Assembly (NCBI GenBank): GCA_017437745.1
Contig: JAFRYI010000007.1
Coordinates: forward strand, 186,001 to 250,000
DNA length: 64,000 nt
From: Bacillota bacterium
GTDB lineage: Bacteria > Bacillota > Clostridia > Peptostreptococcales > Anaerovoracaceae
Reading direction: 5' to 3'
Shown here: positions 18,430-28,800 of the stretch, piece by piece
Layout: every line of letters begins with the position of its first letter
Position numbering within the stretch: position 1 is the stretch's first letter
Made by a program: the position numbers and the translations under genes
Notes under the pieces: generated by a model
What the model was told of the DNA's origin: nothing
The model's input: only the letters and a program-made list of their open reading frames with translations
Database searches by the model: none

Positions 18430-19116
18430 ATGTCTAAAAGATCGTTTGCGCCGTCCTCCATGCTTGCGCCGCTGCCTGCCGTAATGGTCAGCTGCGGAAG
18501 CACGGAAAAGGGCACGGACAACATTATAACCATAGCCTGGACGGGAATAGTCAACTCCGATCCTCCGCGCACCTACGTAAGCATAACGCCCAGAAGGCAT
18601 ACGCACGACATAGTAAAGGAGAGCGGGGAATTCGTAATAAACCTGGTCCCCGAGACGCTGGCTGCCGCCATGGACTGGTGCGGATGCGTAAGCGGAAGCA
18701 AGGAGACAAAGTTCGGAAAGCACAGCCTTAAGAGCGGTCCGGACGGTTCTCTGGAGTTTACGCTTACACCGGAACCGGCCGAAAAAGTCTTATGTCCGGC
18801 CATAAAGGAGAGCCCGGTGCAGCTGGAATGCAAGGTGTTCGAGGTAAAGTCCCTGGGGTCTCACGACATGTTCCTTGCGGACATAGTCAACGTCAGGGTG
18901 GACGACAGCATCATAAACGGCGAAGGCCGCGCGATGTTCGAAAAGCTTAAGCTGGTAAGCCTCATCCACGGCAGCTACTACGCGGCTCCAAAGGAGCGCA
19001 TAGGCCGCATGGGATATTCCGTAATGAAGCCCTCCACGGCAAAGAAGATATCCGCGCAGCAGCGCGCAAAGCACCTTATAAGAAAACAGGGCAAAGAGAA
19101 ATTCGATAAAGGCTGA
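18430..19116 (+). CDS. Flavin reductase family protein (FMN-binding split barrel)
   Basis: Soluble 228-aa protein of the flavin reductase-like/DIM6-NTAB family. The stretch NIITIAWTGIVNSDPPRTYVS is the FMN-phosphate and isoalloxazine-binding region. GEFVINLVP followed by a cysteine-containing segment (DWCGCVSG) is typical. The C-terminal ~40 residues are basic and probably disordered. Such proteins reduce flavins with NAD(P)H or act as small redox enzymes; the partner is unknown. A GAAAGG site precedes the ATG. Confidence 0.82.
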   Translation: MSKRSFAPSSMLAPLPAVMVSCGSTEKGTDNIITIAWTGIVNSDPPRTYVSITPRRHTHDIVKESGEFVINLVPETLAAAMDWCGCVSGSKETKFGKHSLKSGPDGSLEFTLTPEPAEKVLCPAIKESPVQLECKVFEVKSLGSHDMFLADIVNVRVDDSIINGEGRAMFEKLKLVSLIHGSYYAAPKERIGRMGYSVMKPSTAKKISAQQRAKHLIRKQGKEKFDKG

Positions 19117-19169
19117 CCGATCCGACGCGGATTCGTGATCGATAAATTAAACAATATACGCAAAAACAC

Positions 19170-19715
19170 ATGAGATGGATAATTGGCTCGGACCTTCACG
19201 GGTCGGCCGAATTCACAAAACAGTTCCTTAAGCGGGCGGAAGCCGAAAAGGCCGATCAGATCCTGCTTCTGGGCGACATACTCTACCACGGTCCCCGAAA
19301 CGCGCTGCCGGAATTATACGGCCCGATGCAGGTGTTCGAGATGCTCAACGCGTATAAGGATAGGATCCTGTGCGTGCGCGGAAACTGCGACGCGGAGGTG
19401 GACCAGTGCGTGCTGGAATTCCCCATACTTGCGGAATACATGCAGATCGTGGACAGCGGAAAGCTTATCTTCGCCACCCACGGAGACCACTACAACACGG
19501 GGCATCTTCCGCCCCTGTCCGGAATAGACGTACTGCTGCACGGTCACACTCACGTGCCCGCATGCGAGGACCACAACGGCTACATCTATTGCAATCCCGG
19601 ATCTGTCTCGATACCCAAAGGCGGCTCCGCGCACAGCTACATGACCATGGAGAACGGCCTTCTGGAGTGGCACAAGTTGTCGGATGGCAGCATATATATG
19701 ACTAAGCAGCTTTGA
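19170..19715 (+). CDS. yfcE: YfcE-type metallophosphodiesterase
   Basis: Calcineurin-like phosphoesterase of 181 aa. GSDLHGS (DxH), LLGDILYHGP (GDxxxHG), RGNCDAEVD (GNCD), ATHGDHYN and LHGHTHVPA are the five metal-binding blocks in order. Nearly the whole family match is to YfcE. No Shine-Dalgarno sequence is visible. TATACG (19155-19160) stands 9 nt before the ATG, so the message may have almost no leader. The 12-nt AATTAAACAATA upstream (19145-19156) recurs before the gene at 19901. Confidence 0.9.
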   Translation: MRWIIGSDLHGSAEFTKQFLKRAEAEKADQILLLGDILYHGPRNALPELYGPMQVFEMLNAYKDRILCVRGNCDAEVDQCVLEFPILAEYMQIVDSGKLIFATHGDHYNTGHLPPLSGIDVLLHGHTHVPACEDHNGYIYCNPGSVSIPKGGSAHSYMTMENGLLEWHKLSDGSIYMTKQL

Positions 19716-19732
19716 TCTGTTGATGATGCGTT

Positions 19733-19875
19733 CCGGTCGTGTACTTATCCGCCGGACACGCCTCGCGGCTTGGTGGGGCCCCTCCCAGCGGTACTAAGCT
19801 CCGTCTGCGCATGGATGCTTGCCGGTCGCTAAGGACCGGGTTCCCCAACAGTCCTTCGGATAAGTAAACGACCGG
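19733..19875 (+). ncRNA. Putative structured RNA or cis-regulatory leader, family not recognised
   Basis: The ends 19733-19757 and 19851-19875 are inverted repeats that pair over 25 positions with three mismatches (19741/19867, 19752/19856, 19753/19855). Inside are a small hairpin at 19760-19769 (GCC/GGC) and a helix 19771-19778 with 19843-19850 (TGGTGGGG/CCCCAACA, one mismatch). Two hairpins follow: 19796-19820 (AAGC-TCC/GGA-T-GCTT) and 19822-19839 (CCGGTC/GACCGG, 6-nt loop). This nested, branched layout is not expected of ordinary spacer. It fills the gap between yfcE and the fused spermidine-synthase gene. No terminator T run follows on either strand. It lacks the conserved bases I know for SRP RNA, T-box, SAM, TPP, FMN or fluoride switches. 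The strand is assumed from the flanking genes. Confidence 0.45.
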
Positions 19876-19900
19876 GCCGCAATTAAACAATAAAACTGAT

Positions 19901-21532
19901 ATGCGTAAAATACTGAGCAACAAACTGTATCTGTACCTGACCGAATTCTTCGCGGGCATGTCCGTAATGGCGGTGGAGCTTGCCGCAAGCAGGCTTCTGG
20001 CGCCGTATTTCAGTTCGTCCCAGATCGTATACACGATAATCATCGGCACTGTCATGATAGCCATGGCGCTGGGCAACATCTACGGAGGCCGTTCGGCCGA
20101 CAAAGATCCGAACCCGGACAAGCTCTACAGGCGCATACTCATCGCGGCCATCTGGATCGCCGCGATACCGGTCGCCGGAAAGTACATAATAATACTCATC
20201 TCCGGCCTGGTGATCTTTACCGTAAACTCCAACTTTCTTGTAATTGCGGCGTTCGTAAGCGCCATGGTGGTGTTCGTGTTCCCGTTGTTCCTTCTGGGGA
20301 CCGTAACGCCGAGCCTTGCGGCCTACACCATAGAGAACCGCAGCGACAGCGGTAAAGTCGTCGGACGCCTGGGGGCGTGCAACACAGTCGGAAGCATCAT
20401 CGGAACGTTTCTGCCGACTTTCGTTACCATACCAAAGGTGGGCACGGCAATAACCTTCCTGCTCTTCGCGGGGATACTGATCGTTCTCTGCATCATCTAC
20501 TTCCTCTCAGGAAGGGCGGACGTAAAGAAGATCGTTATCGGAGTCGTCCTGTTCGCGCTGTGCTGCGTGTTCGGAAGCTCCGACAGCTTCGCGTTCTGGG
20601 AGGACGACCTTACCTTCGAGGGAGAGTCCATCTACAACTACCTTCAGGTCCGCGAGGACGACAAGAGCGTAATACTGTCCACGAACGTGCTGTTCGGCGT
20701 GCAGTCCATCTACCAGAAGGACGGCGGACTAACCGGAATGTATTACGACTACGCCATGACGGCCCCGGTAATGGCCGGCGTGTACGACAGCGGCATGGAG
20801 AAAAAGGAAGACTTTTCGATACTGGTCCTGGGCAACGGCAGCGGCACCTTCGCCACGCAGTGCCGGAAGCATTACGGGATCGATAAGATAGACGCCGTGG
20901 AGATAGACGGCAGCATAACGGATCTTGCCCGGGAGTACTTCAATCTTCCGGAGGAAGTAAACGTCTACACATACGACGGCAGAGCGTTCCTGAACGCTTC
21001 TAAGGATAGATACAACGTGATAATGGTGGACGCGTATCAGGACATAACCGTACCGTTCCAGATGTCTTCGCAGGAGTTCTTCTCTCTGGTAAAGGACCAT
21101 CTTAAAGAAGACGGCGTGCTGGTGGTGAACATGAGCATGCGCGGCAAAGGGGAGAACACCATAAACAGCTACCTTGCGGACACGATAAGCACGCTGTTCT
21201 CCGAGGTCTATACGATAGACGTCACCTACAGCAGCAACAGGGAGCTGTTCGCGTCCAACAGCAAGGACATGATGAACGTATTCAGGGCGGGTTACCTGCA
21301 CCTGGCCATTATGAGCGATACGAGCTATAACGACGTTTTCCTGATGTCGGACACGGTGTACAAGGGCATGGAACGCTATGTTCCCGGAGACCGCGTAATG
21401 ACTGACGACAAGGCCCCTGTGGAGCTTCTTTCCATGCAGGCCATAGACGGGATAATCTACGACGAAGTAGCGTATTTTAAAGACATATACAACGAAAAAG
21501 GCATCAAAGGCGTAATAGATGCGCTGAAATAA
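19901..21532 (+). CDS. Membrane-fused spermidine-synthase-like protein (fused MFS/spermidine synthase)
   Basis: 543 aa. Residues ~1-220 contain about seven membrane helices, beginning LTEFFAGMSVMAVELAASR, a signature of this fused family. Residues ~230-543 are a spermidine-synthase-like Rossmann domain with the AdoMet-type loop ILVLGNGSGTFA, acidic DAVEIDG and TYDGRAFLNA. VMVDAY-type residues (IMVDAYQDI) stand where spermidine synthases have the proton-acceptor Asp. Whether it makes polyamines is unknown. The ATG lacks a Shine-Dalgarno sequence and follows the folded element at 19733-19875 by 25 nt. Confidence 0.85.
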   Translation: MRKILSNKLYLYLTEFFAGMSVMAVELAASRLLAPYFSSSQIVYTIIIGTVMIAMALGNIYGGRSADKDPNPDKLYRRILIAAIWIAAIPVAGKYIIILISGLVIFTVNSNFLVIAAFVSAMVVFVFPLFLLGTVTPSLAAYTIENRSDSGKVVGRLGACNTVGSIIGTFLPTFVTIPKVGTAITFLLFAGILIVLCIIYFLSGRADVKKIVIGVVLFALCCVFGSSDSFAFWEDDLTFEGESIYNYLQVREDDKSVILSTNVLFGVQSIYQKDGGLTGMYYDYAMTAPVMAGVYDSGMEKKEDFSILVLGNGSGTFATQCRKHYGIDKIDAVEIDGSITDLAREYFNLPEEVNVYTYDGRAFLNASKDRYNVIMVDAYQDITVPFQMSSQEFFSLVKDHLKEDGVLVVNMSMRGKGENTINSYLADTISTLFSEVYTIDVTYSSNRELFASNSKDMMNVFRAGYLHLAIMSDTSYNDVFLMSDTVYKGMERYVPGDRVMTDDKAPVELLSMQAIDGIIYDEVAYFKDIYNEKGIKGVIDALK

Positions 21533-21566
21533 GCGCTTCAGCAGATTAATAAGACAGGAGGATACG

Positions 21567-24443
21567 ATGGAACTCAAGGTCGGAAGCAAACTTAACGGAT
21601 TTACGGTCACCCGTATCAGAGAAGAAAAAGAGATAGACGGAAGGCTTGTGGAGATGGTCCACGACATAAGCGGCGCGCAGCTTGCCTGGGTGGACAACAA
21701 GGACGTGAACAAGCTCTTTTCCATAGGTTTTAAGACTCTGCCGGAAAACAGCACCGGCGTATTCCACATACTGGAGCACTCAGTGCTCTGCGGATCGGAC
21801 AAGTACCCGGTAAAGGAGCCTTTCGTGGATCTGATCAAGGGATCCATGAACACCTTCCTGAACGCCATGACTTTCCAGGACAAGACCATGTACCCGGTGT
21901 CCAGCCGCAACGAGAGGGACTTCCTTAACCTTACCAGCGTGTATCTGGACGCGGTGTTCGCTCCGCGCATCCTTAAGGACCCCAACATCCTCTACCAGGA
22001 GGGCTGGCACATAGAGCAGGACGAGGAAGGCAAGCTGTCCTACAAGGGCGTCGTATTCAACGAGATGAAGGGCGCCCTGTCCGACGCGGACGGTTTCCTT
22101 TCCGAGGAGATGCTTACAGTGCTCTATCCGGACAACTGCTACGGCGTAAACTCCGGCGGAGACCCGGCGGTCATCACCGATCTTACCTACGAAGAATTCA
22201 TCAGGACTTACAAGAGGTTCTATCATCCGTCCAACGCCAAGGTGTTCCTGGACGGCGACGTTCCCCTGGAAAAGACTCTGGAGATGATAGATTCCTACCT
22301 TTCAAAGCATGGGAAGCTGGAGGATCTTCCGACCTTCGAGCTTCAGGTGCCTGGAGCTTTCGAGAAGACCGTGGACTACGCTCTGGCAAAGGAAGAGAGC
22401 GCGCAGGACAAGGGCAGGCTGGTGGCAGGCAAGATATTCGCCGGCCCCGGAGAGCTGGAAAAGATGATTGCCGCGGAGATACTCTTCAGCGTGCTTACCG
22501 GTACCAACGATTCCCCGCTGAAGAAGGCAGTCCTGGATTCCGGACTTGCTCAGGACCTGAGCGTGGACACCCTGGACGACATTCCTCAGGCATCGTTCAT
22601 GATGCAGTTCAAGAACATAAAGGACGGCAAGGAGGATGAGCTCTGGAAGCTTGCCCAGGACACCTGCTTTAAGCTTGCGGAAGAGGGTATAGACCCCAGG
22701 GAGATAACCGCCGCGCTCAACCGCAGCGAGTTCAGCTTCAAGTCTCCGCAGGAGCCCGCGGGCCTCATAAGGTGCATAAAGTCCTTCATAACCTGGCTGC
22801 ACGGCGGAGATCCCATGGCGTTCCTGGCCGTGGACGGTCTATACGCTTCGCTCAGGGCTAAGCAGGGTACCGGTTATTACGAAGCGCTGCTCAAGGAACT
22901 GATGAGCGACGAGAACATGTGCAAGCTGCACGCAAACGCTTCCTACACCGCCGCGGACGAAAAGGACGAAGCGGAAAAGAAGAGGCTCGAGGCGATCCGC
23001 GCTTCCTGGACGGAAGAGGATCTTGCAGCAAATAAGAAGATGAACGAGTTGCTGGTAAAATGGCAGCAGACAGAGGACAGTCCGGAGGCTAAGGCCATGC
23101 TGCCCAAGCTGCCGCTGTCCGAGGTCTCCGAAGATCCCCAGTGGGACAAGACCGTCCTTAAGAACGAGAACGGCGTTGCGGTAATGTACCATCCGGTACC
23201 CAGCCGCGGAATAGTTAACATCAACCTGTACTTCTCGCTGGCTGACAAGAGCCTGGAGGAACTGGCGGACCTCAGCGGTCTGTCCAGACTTCTGGGAGAA
23301 CTTCCGACCGCGGAGCACACCAGCGCTGAGCTTGCAAGGGACATAAAGACTTATCTGGGAGCCCTTACGTTTAAGCTAAACGCGTTCGAGAGGATAGACG
23401 GCACAGGCGAAGCAATGCCCAACTTTACGGTAAGCGCCAGCGTGCTGGAAGAGAACCTGGAGATAGCCGAAGACCTTATAAAGGAGATACTCCTTACCAC
23501 GGACTTCAGCGATAAGGAAAAGATAAAGAACATAATGGTGCAGTCCGACATGGGCGCCAGACAGGCTCTGGTGGGAATGGGTCTCGCGTATGCCGTTACC
23601 GTTGCGGCTTCCGGATTCTCTTCCGCCGCGGCTGCAATGGATGCCATATCCGGATACACCTTCGTTAAGAGGCTCCACGAGCTGGTGGAGAACTTCGACG
23701 AGCGCTTCGAGGCTTACTCCGCGCTTCTTTCGGGCAGCCTTAAGGACGCGTGCTGCAGAAGCAGGCTGATCGCCAGCGAGACCGCCACGGAATACGTTCC
23801 GCTTGGAGACCTTTTAAACGGCTTCCCCGTCGGTACATGCGCGGGAGTCGAAGCGGAATACAAGGCCGGTCTTCCTGCAAAGGCAGGAATAAGGATACCG
23901 TCGCTTACCGGTTTCAGCGCGCAGTCCTACAAGCTCTCCGGAAAGGACGGCGCGTACGACGGCAGCCTGGGAGTCGCGAGCAACATACTTTCCTACGACT
24001 TCCTGTGGAACCAGGTGCGCGTTCAGGGCGGAGCTTACGGAACAGGATTCCGCGCCAACGCCAGGGGCTACGTAAGCACCTATTCCTTCCGCGATCCTAC
24101 TCCGGCAAGATCAATAGACATCAATAAACAGCTGGGCGACCACTTGAGGAAGCTCTGCGAAGCGAAAACGCCTCTGGATAATTTCATAATCGCTGCCGTA
24201 GCAGCTACGGAGCCGCTGCTCTCGCCGGAACAGAGGGGAGCGCAGGCTGACCAGTTCTTCATGACAGGCGTAAGCTTCGAGATGTTCAAGAAGGCAAGGA
24301 CCCAGATGCTTGCCACGGACTACGACAAGCTTCTGTGGTGCGCGAAGATAGCCGACACCATGGCCGAAAACGGCAGAGTAGCCGTAGTAGGACAGGAGTC
24401 TCAGCTGGCAGAGTTTAAGGACATGGAGATGCTGGATCTGTAA
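21567..24443 (+). CDS. M16C-family zinc metalloprotease (PreP/insulinase-like)
   Basis: Large clamshell peptidase of 958 aa. The inverted zinc motif HxxEH is HILEH at residues 67-71, in a context (VFHILEHSVLCGSDKYP) typical of presequence-protease/Cym1-like M16C enzymes. The second half repeats the fold without the motif and carries the usual RVQGGAYG-type stretch (VRVQGGAYGTGF). Such enzymes degrade short unfolded peptides. There is no signal peptide, so it is likely cytosolic. AGGAGG lies before the ATG. Confidence 0.92.
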   Translation: MELKVGSKLNGFTVTRIREEKEIDGRLVEMVHDISGAQLAWVDNKDVNKLFSIGFKTLPENSTGVFHILEHSVLCGSDKYPVKEPFVDLIKGSMNTFLNAMTFQDKTMYPVSSRNERDFLNLTSVYLDAVFAPRILKDPNILYQEGWHIEQDEEGKLSYKGVVFNEMKGALSDADGFLSEEMLTVLYPDNCYGVNSGGDPAVITDLTYEEFIRTYKRFYHPSNAKVFLDGDVPLEKTLEMIDSYLSKHGKLEDLPTFELQVPGAFEKTVDYALAKEESAQDKGRLVAGKIFAGPGELEKMIAAEILFSVLTGTNDSPLKKAVLDSGLAQDLSVDTLDDIPQASFMMQFKNIKDGKEDELWKLAQDTCFKLAEEGIDPREITAALNRSEFSFKSPQEPAGLIRCIKSFITWLHGGDPMAFLAVDGLYASLRAKQGTGYYEALLKELMSDENMCKLHANASYTAADEKDEAEKKRLEAIRASWTEEDLAANKKMNELLVKWQQTEDSPEAKAMLPKLPLSEVSEDPQWDKTVLKNENGVAVMYHPVPSRGIVNINLYFSLADKSLEELADLSGLSRLLGELPTAEHTSAELARDIKTYLGALTFKLNAFERIDGTGEAMPNFTVSASVLEENLEIAEDLIKEILLTTDFSDKEKIKNIMVQSDMGARQALVGMGLAYAVTVAASGFSSAAAAMDAISGYTFVKRLHELVENFDERFEAYSALLSGSLKDACCRSRLIASETATEYVPLGDLLNGFPVGTCAGVEAEYKAGLPAKAGIRIPSLTGFSAQSYKLSGKDGAYDGSLGVASNILSYDFLWNQVRVQGGAYGTGFRANARGYVSTYSFRDPTPARSIDINKQLGDHLRKLCEAKTPLDNFIIAAVAATEPLLSPEQRGAQADQFFMTGVSFEMFKKARTQMLATDYDKLLWCAKIADTMAENGRVAVVGQESQLAEFKDMEMLDL

Positions 24444-24515
24444 GGCCCGCGATCAGTACCGCAGGGCCCGCGGCAGGATCTTAAAGAAATAAAAGAACAC
24501 AGAAGAGATATATAA

Positions 24516-25892
24516 ATGACACCGTCGAATAAAGGAGATTTTTCACAGGGAAGCGTAGGCAGGATAATCTTTAAGCTGTCTCTGCCGATAATGCTGGCGG
24601 AGCTGGTCCACCTTGCTTACAACATAGTGGACAGGCTGTTCATCAGCCACATGCCGGACGTCGGAACGGCCGCTCTTACAGGAGTGGGCGTGGCTTTTCC
24701 TTTGATCTCGCTGATAACGGCCTTTGCCAACCTTTTCGGCACCGGCGGAGCTCCTCTGGCCTCCATAGCGAGGGGCGAGGGTGACTACGAAAAGTCCGCC
24801 AGGATACAGGAGACATCCTTTACGACTCTTCTGATAACCGGAGCGGTCGTAACGCTGATAATGTTCTTCGGGGCCCCTTATTTCCTGCCGCTTCTGGGAG
24901 GAGACGAAGAGACCCTTCCGTACGCGCTGGACTACTTCAGCATTTACGTTCTGGGTACCATACCCGTAATGATAAGCCTGGGAATGAATTCCTTCATAAA
25001 CGGCCAGGGCTTTGCCAAGATAGGCATGGTGACGGTAATAATAGGCGCCGCCATGAACATAGTTCTGGATCCGCTGCTCATCTACAACGCGGGCATGGGC
25101 GTCAAAGGCGCGGCTGTCGCGACAGTAATATCGCAGCTGGTAAGCGCGCTGTGGGTGGTGCTTTTCCTTACGGGAAAGAGACCGGTCGTGCGCATCCGCA
25201 GGCTGGGAATTTCAGTCCCGGACCTTAAGGCCGTGGCCAAACTGGGAACTACGGGCTTCATGTTCAAGGCCACCAACAGCGTGGTCCAGGCGATAACCAA
25301 TATAGTCCTTAAGACCTGGGGCGGGGCTGCAAGCACGCTCTACATAGGCGCCATGACCATAATCAATTCCACCAGGGAGATAGTAATGTGCCCCTGCAGC
25401 GGAATAACCTTCGGCGCGACGCCTGTAATGAGCTTCAACTACGGCGCCAAAAAGCCGGAAAGAGTAAGCCAGGCGATGTCCGTGATGCTGTTCAGCTGCC
25501 TCATAATCAATACGATATTCTGGGCGATCATGGTGTTCGCTCCGCGTTGGATGTTCTCGCTGTTTACGAGCGACCCGGAACTTATAGCCACGGGCTCGGT
25601 CTGCGCAAGGATATACTTCCTTACGTTCCCGCTCATGACGCTGCAGCTTACGGGCCAGAACACGTTTACGTCGCTGAATTATCCCAAGTACGCTCTGTTC
25701 TTCTCGCTGCTCAGAAAGATAATACTGGTGGCGCCTCTGACTCTGGTGCTTCCGCATCTGGGGACCGGCGTCTACGGACCGTTCTGGGCGGAGACGATAT
25801 CGCAGGTGGTGGGGTCGCTGGCATGCTTCCTTACCATGTACCGGGTAGTGTGGAAGCCTCTTAAGCAGGCCGCGCGGGAGCAAGGCGAATGA
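24516..25892 (+). CDS. MATE family efflux transporter
   Basis: Complete 458-aa MATE exporter with twelve predicted helices in two six-helix halves. The N-terminus (LPIMLAELVHLAYNIVDRLF) is typical of the DinF/MepA-like branch, and the second half includes SFNYGAKKPERV. It is probably a Na+ or H+ coupled drug or metabolite exporter; the substrate is unknown. An AGAAGAGA site precedes the ATG. The last 4 nt overlap the start of the AddB-like gene, so the two are translationally coupled although functionally unrelated. Confidence 0.92.
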   Translation: MTPSNKGDFSQGSVGRIIFKLSLPIMLAELVHLAYNIVDRLFISHMPDVGTAALTGVGVAFPLISLITAFANLFGTGGAPLASIARGEGDYEKSARIQETSFTTLLITGAVVTLIMFFGAPYFLPLLGGDEETLPYALDYFSIYVLGTIPVMISLGMNSFINGQGFAKIGMVTVIIGAAMNIVLDPLLIYNAGMGVKGAAVATVISQLVSALWVVLFLTGKRPVVRIRRLGISVPDLKAVAKLGTTGFMFKATNSVVQAITNIVLKTWGGAASTLYIGAMTIINSTREIVMCPCSGITFGATPVMSFNYGAKKPERVSQAMSVMLFSCLIINTIFWAIMVFAPRWMFSLFTSDPELIATGSVCARIYFLTFPLMTLQLTGQNTFTSLNYPKYALFFSLLRKIILVAPLTLVLPHLGTGVYGPFWAETISQVVGSLACFLTMYRVVWKPLKQAAREQGE

Positions 25893-28800
25893 AAGTCTTT
25901 TACTCATCCTCGGACGAGTCCGTCCGCAGGGAATTGTTCCAAAGGATAAAAACGGATCTTACGGATGGTCCCGCGTCGGGGAGCGTCCTTCTTGTCGTGC
26001 CTGCGCAGATAACGCTCTCCATGGAGGAGGAAGCTCTGGAGCGCGTGGACGGCAGGGGATTCCTGAGGCTGAACATAGTCTCCGGCGGCAAGCTCCGCGA
26101 GGACATACTCGCAAAGACCGGCGGCAGCGGCAGGGTAGCGATAAACACCATAGGCCGGAAGATGATACTTCGCCGCGTCATCAACAGCGTAAAGCCGCAG
26201 CTCAGCGCTTTTCAGGGCGTATGCGCGGATCCCCGCTTTCTGGACATGGCGGGGGATTTCCTGGTGCAGATGAAGCAGAACCGTGTGGATGCGGAGATGC
26301 TCGGAGAGGCCGCGGAAAAGGAGAGCGGCCTTCTTGGAAGAAAACTGGCGGACCTTAAGCTGATAGCGCAGGGCTACCGCGAGGCCATGGAAGGAAAGCT
26401 GGAGGATTCGGAGGACATACTCGCCTACACCACGGAAAAGCTGGCCGGATGCAGTTTCCTTAAGAATACTAAGATCTACTACTGCGGTTTCTATTCGTTC
26501 ACCAAAAGCGAGATAGAGTTCCTTAACGCGCTGGACAGAAACAGCGCGGGGCTTCAGATAGCCCTGGTCAGCGGCGACGGTAAGAAGTTCGAGGCCTCCA
26601 GGCGCACGCTTGAGCTGCTGAAGATCCCGGCGGAAAAGATAGAATGCCGGGAACGTGGCAGGGCTCCCATGGAGATCGTAAAGTGCGCAAACACCTTTAC
26701 TCAGGCGGAGAGCATAGCCATACGAGTACTGCAGCTGGTCCGCAAGAAGGGTTACAGGTACTCGGACATGGCGGTCCTGACACCGGACGGACACGCAAGC
26801 GCGGGCACCATCAAGAGAGTCCTTTCCGGGCTTGGAATTCCGGTATTCATGGACGAGACTCGTTCCATAATGCACAGCAGCGCCGCGGAGCTGATATCCG
26901 CGCTGCTGGACCTTTCCTGCGGGGAATACAGGACCCGCGACATAATAAGATTCATAAAGACAGGAATACTCGGCGCGGACGAGGATCTGACGTTCGGATT
27001 CGAAAGGTACGCGAAGAGCTATCACATAAAAGGCAGCAGGTTCCTTAAACCGCTGAAATACTCGGACAAATACACCGAGGCGTCGCTTCCGGACTTCGAG
27101 AAGATTCGCAAGGCGGCCGCCGACGCAGTAGAACCGCTGGTAAACGAGCTGTCCCAGAAGGAGACTGCTGGCGAAAAGGCGGAGACGTTCATGGAATACC
27201 TCAGCGGCAGTCTGGACTTTGCTGGGTGGCTGGAACGTACCGCGGCGCAGCAGAACGAGGACGGCTTCGCGGACAGCGCGGAGCAGACGCGGCAGCTGGC
27301 ATCCGTCGTGGAAGATACCGCTTCGCAGATGGAGCATCTGATAGGGGACGAGAAGGTGTCGGCGGAGGAGTTCCGCGACATATTCATGGACGCCCTTAGG
27401 GATGTAAAGATAGGAGTGCTTCCGCAGGCCGAAGGCAGAGTGCAGATCGGCAGCGTAAAACGGTCCATGATACAGGAAAAGAAGGCGGTATTCATCGCGA
27501 CGCTCTGCGACGGACTCATACCGTCCTCTCCGGCAGACTCCGGAGTGCTTACCGAAAAGGAGATAAGCGGGCTGTCCGGCAGGGGCACAGAGCTTTCCAA
27601 ACCTTCGGATCTGCTGATATCCGAGGAGATATTCATGCTGTTCAGATCCGCGGCCTGCGCGAGGGAACTGCTGTGGATAGGCCTTCCGTCCAGCGATCTG
27701 GAGGGCAACGGATTTAAACCGTCTCCGGCGCTCGGCATGCTCATGGAGGGCTGCCAGGACGTAAAGGAGACATGCGACGCCGAGAGCGGCAAAGATCCCA
27801 AGCCGTACATCGAAGGCAGGGAACTGCCTCTGGAAAAGCTGAGCATAGCCATCAGGGACGGCCTGTCCGGCGAAGAGATACCGGAGATCTGGAAGGCTGT
27901 ATACAACGAGCTGTCGCCCGGCGCGCCTCAGGTAAAGGACGGACTGCTGTTCGATCCTTCCGAGCCGCCTCTGGACAGAAAGCTTGCGGACAGACTCTTC
28001 TCCCGCGACGACGGCACAAGGTCGCTCAGCCCGTCCAGGCTGGACACTTTCACGTCCTGCCCGTTCAAGCATTTCATGACCTACGGTCTGCGGCCGGCGG
28101 AGGACGCGGACTTTACGATAAGCGGCAGGGAGATGGGCGACATAGTCCACGAAGCGCTGCTTAAGCTGGGCACAAGGCTCAGCTCCGTTTCCAGAGAGAA
28201 GGGCGTTGCCATAACCGCGCCGGAGTCGCTGTGGATGACTGTCAGCGACGAGGACGCGGGCGAAATTCTTAAGGAGATACTTTCGGAGATGGCTGACACG
28301 ATCCACGACGGTATCATGAGATCTTCCAAGGAGGAGATGTACAGGTCCGAGAGGATACTCGAGACCTGCATGCGTTTCGCGCGGCACATGATAGCCCAGG
28401 TCCGCGCCGGAAGCATAGACCGCATGTATCTGGAGACCTCTTTTAAGAGAGGGGAGGGCTTCGGCCCCATAAAGCTGGAGACGTCCGCGGGTACCGTTTA
28501 CGTGGAAGGCAAGATAGACCGCGTGGATGTGCTGCCCGGCAGGGACGGCGAAGAATTCGTCAAGATAATAGACTACAAGTCCGGCAGCGACAAGTTCCGC
28601 AAAGATCTTGTGGAGCAGGGGCTTAAGATGCAGCTGATGACCTACCTGGAGGGGGCTCTGGGAAGCGGCGGCAGGCCTGCAGGAGTATACTACTTCCGCG
28701 TCAATACGGACGATACGAAGGTGTCCATGGAGGACCTCCTGGCGGAGGAAGTCTCGGCAAAGGTCATTTCGGACATAGAGAAGGAATACAGGCTGGACGG

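Noticed and set aside
19733..19875. The folded element as SRP RNA, 6S RNA, SAM, TPP, FMN or T-box RNA
   Set aside because: The invariant bases of the SRP loop (GGAAG...AGCA), the S-box, TPP, FMN and T-box cores are absent. 6S cannot be fully excluded by eye but lacks a clear central bubble and terminator.
19733..19875. The same element as a transposon end pair (MITE)
   Set aside because: No target-site duplication or transposase is seen. It remains an alternative to test by searching for other copies.
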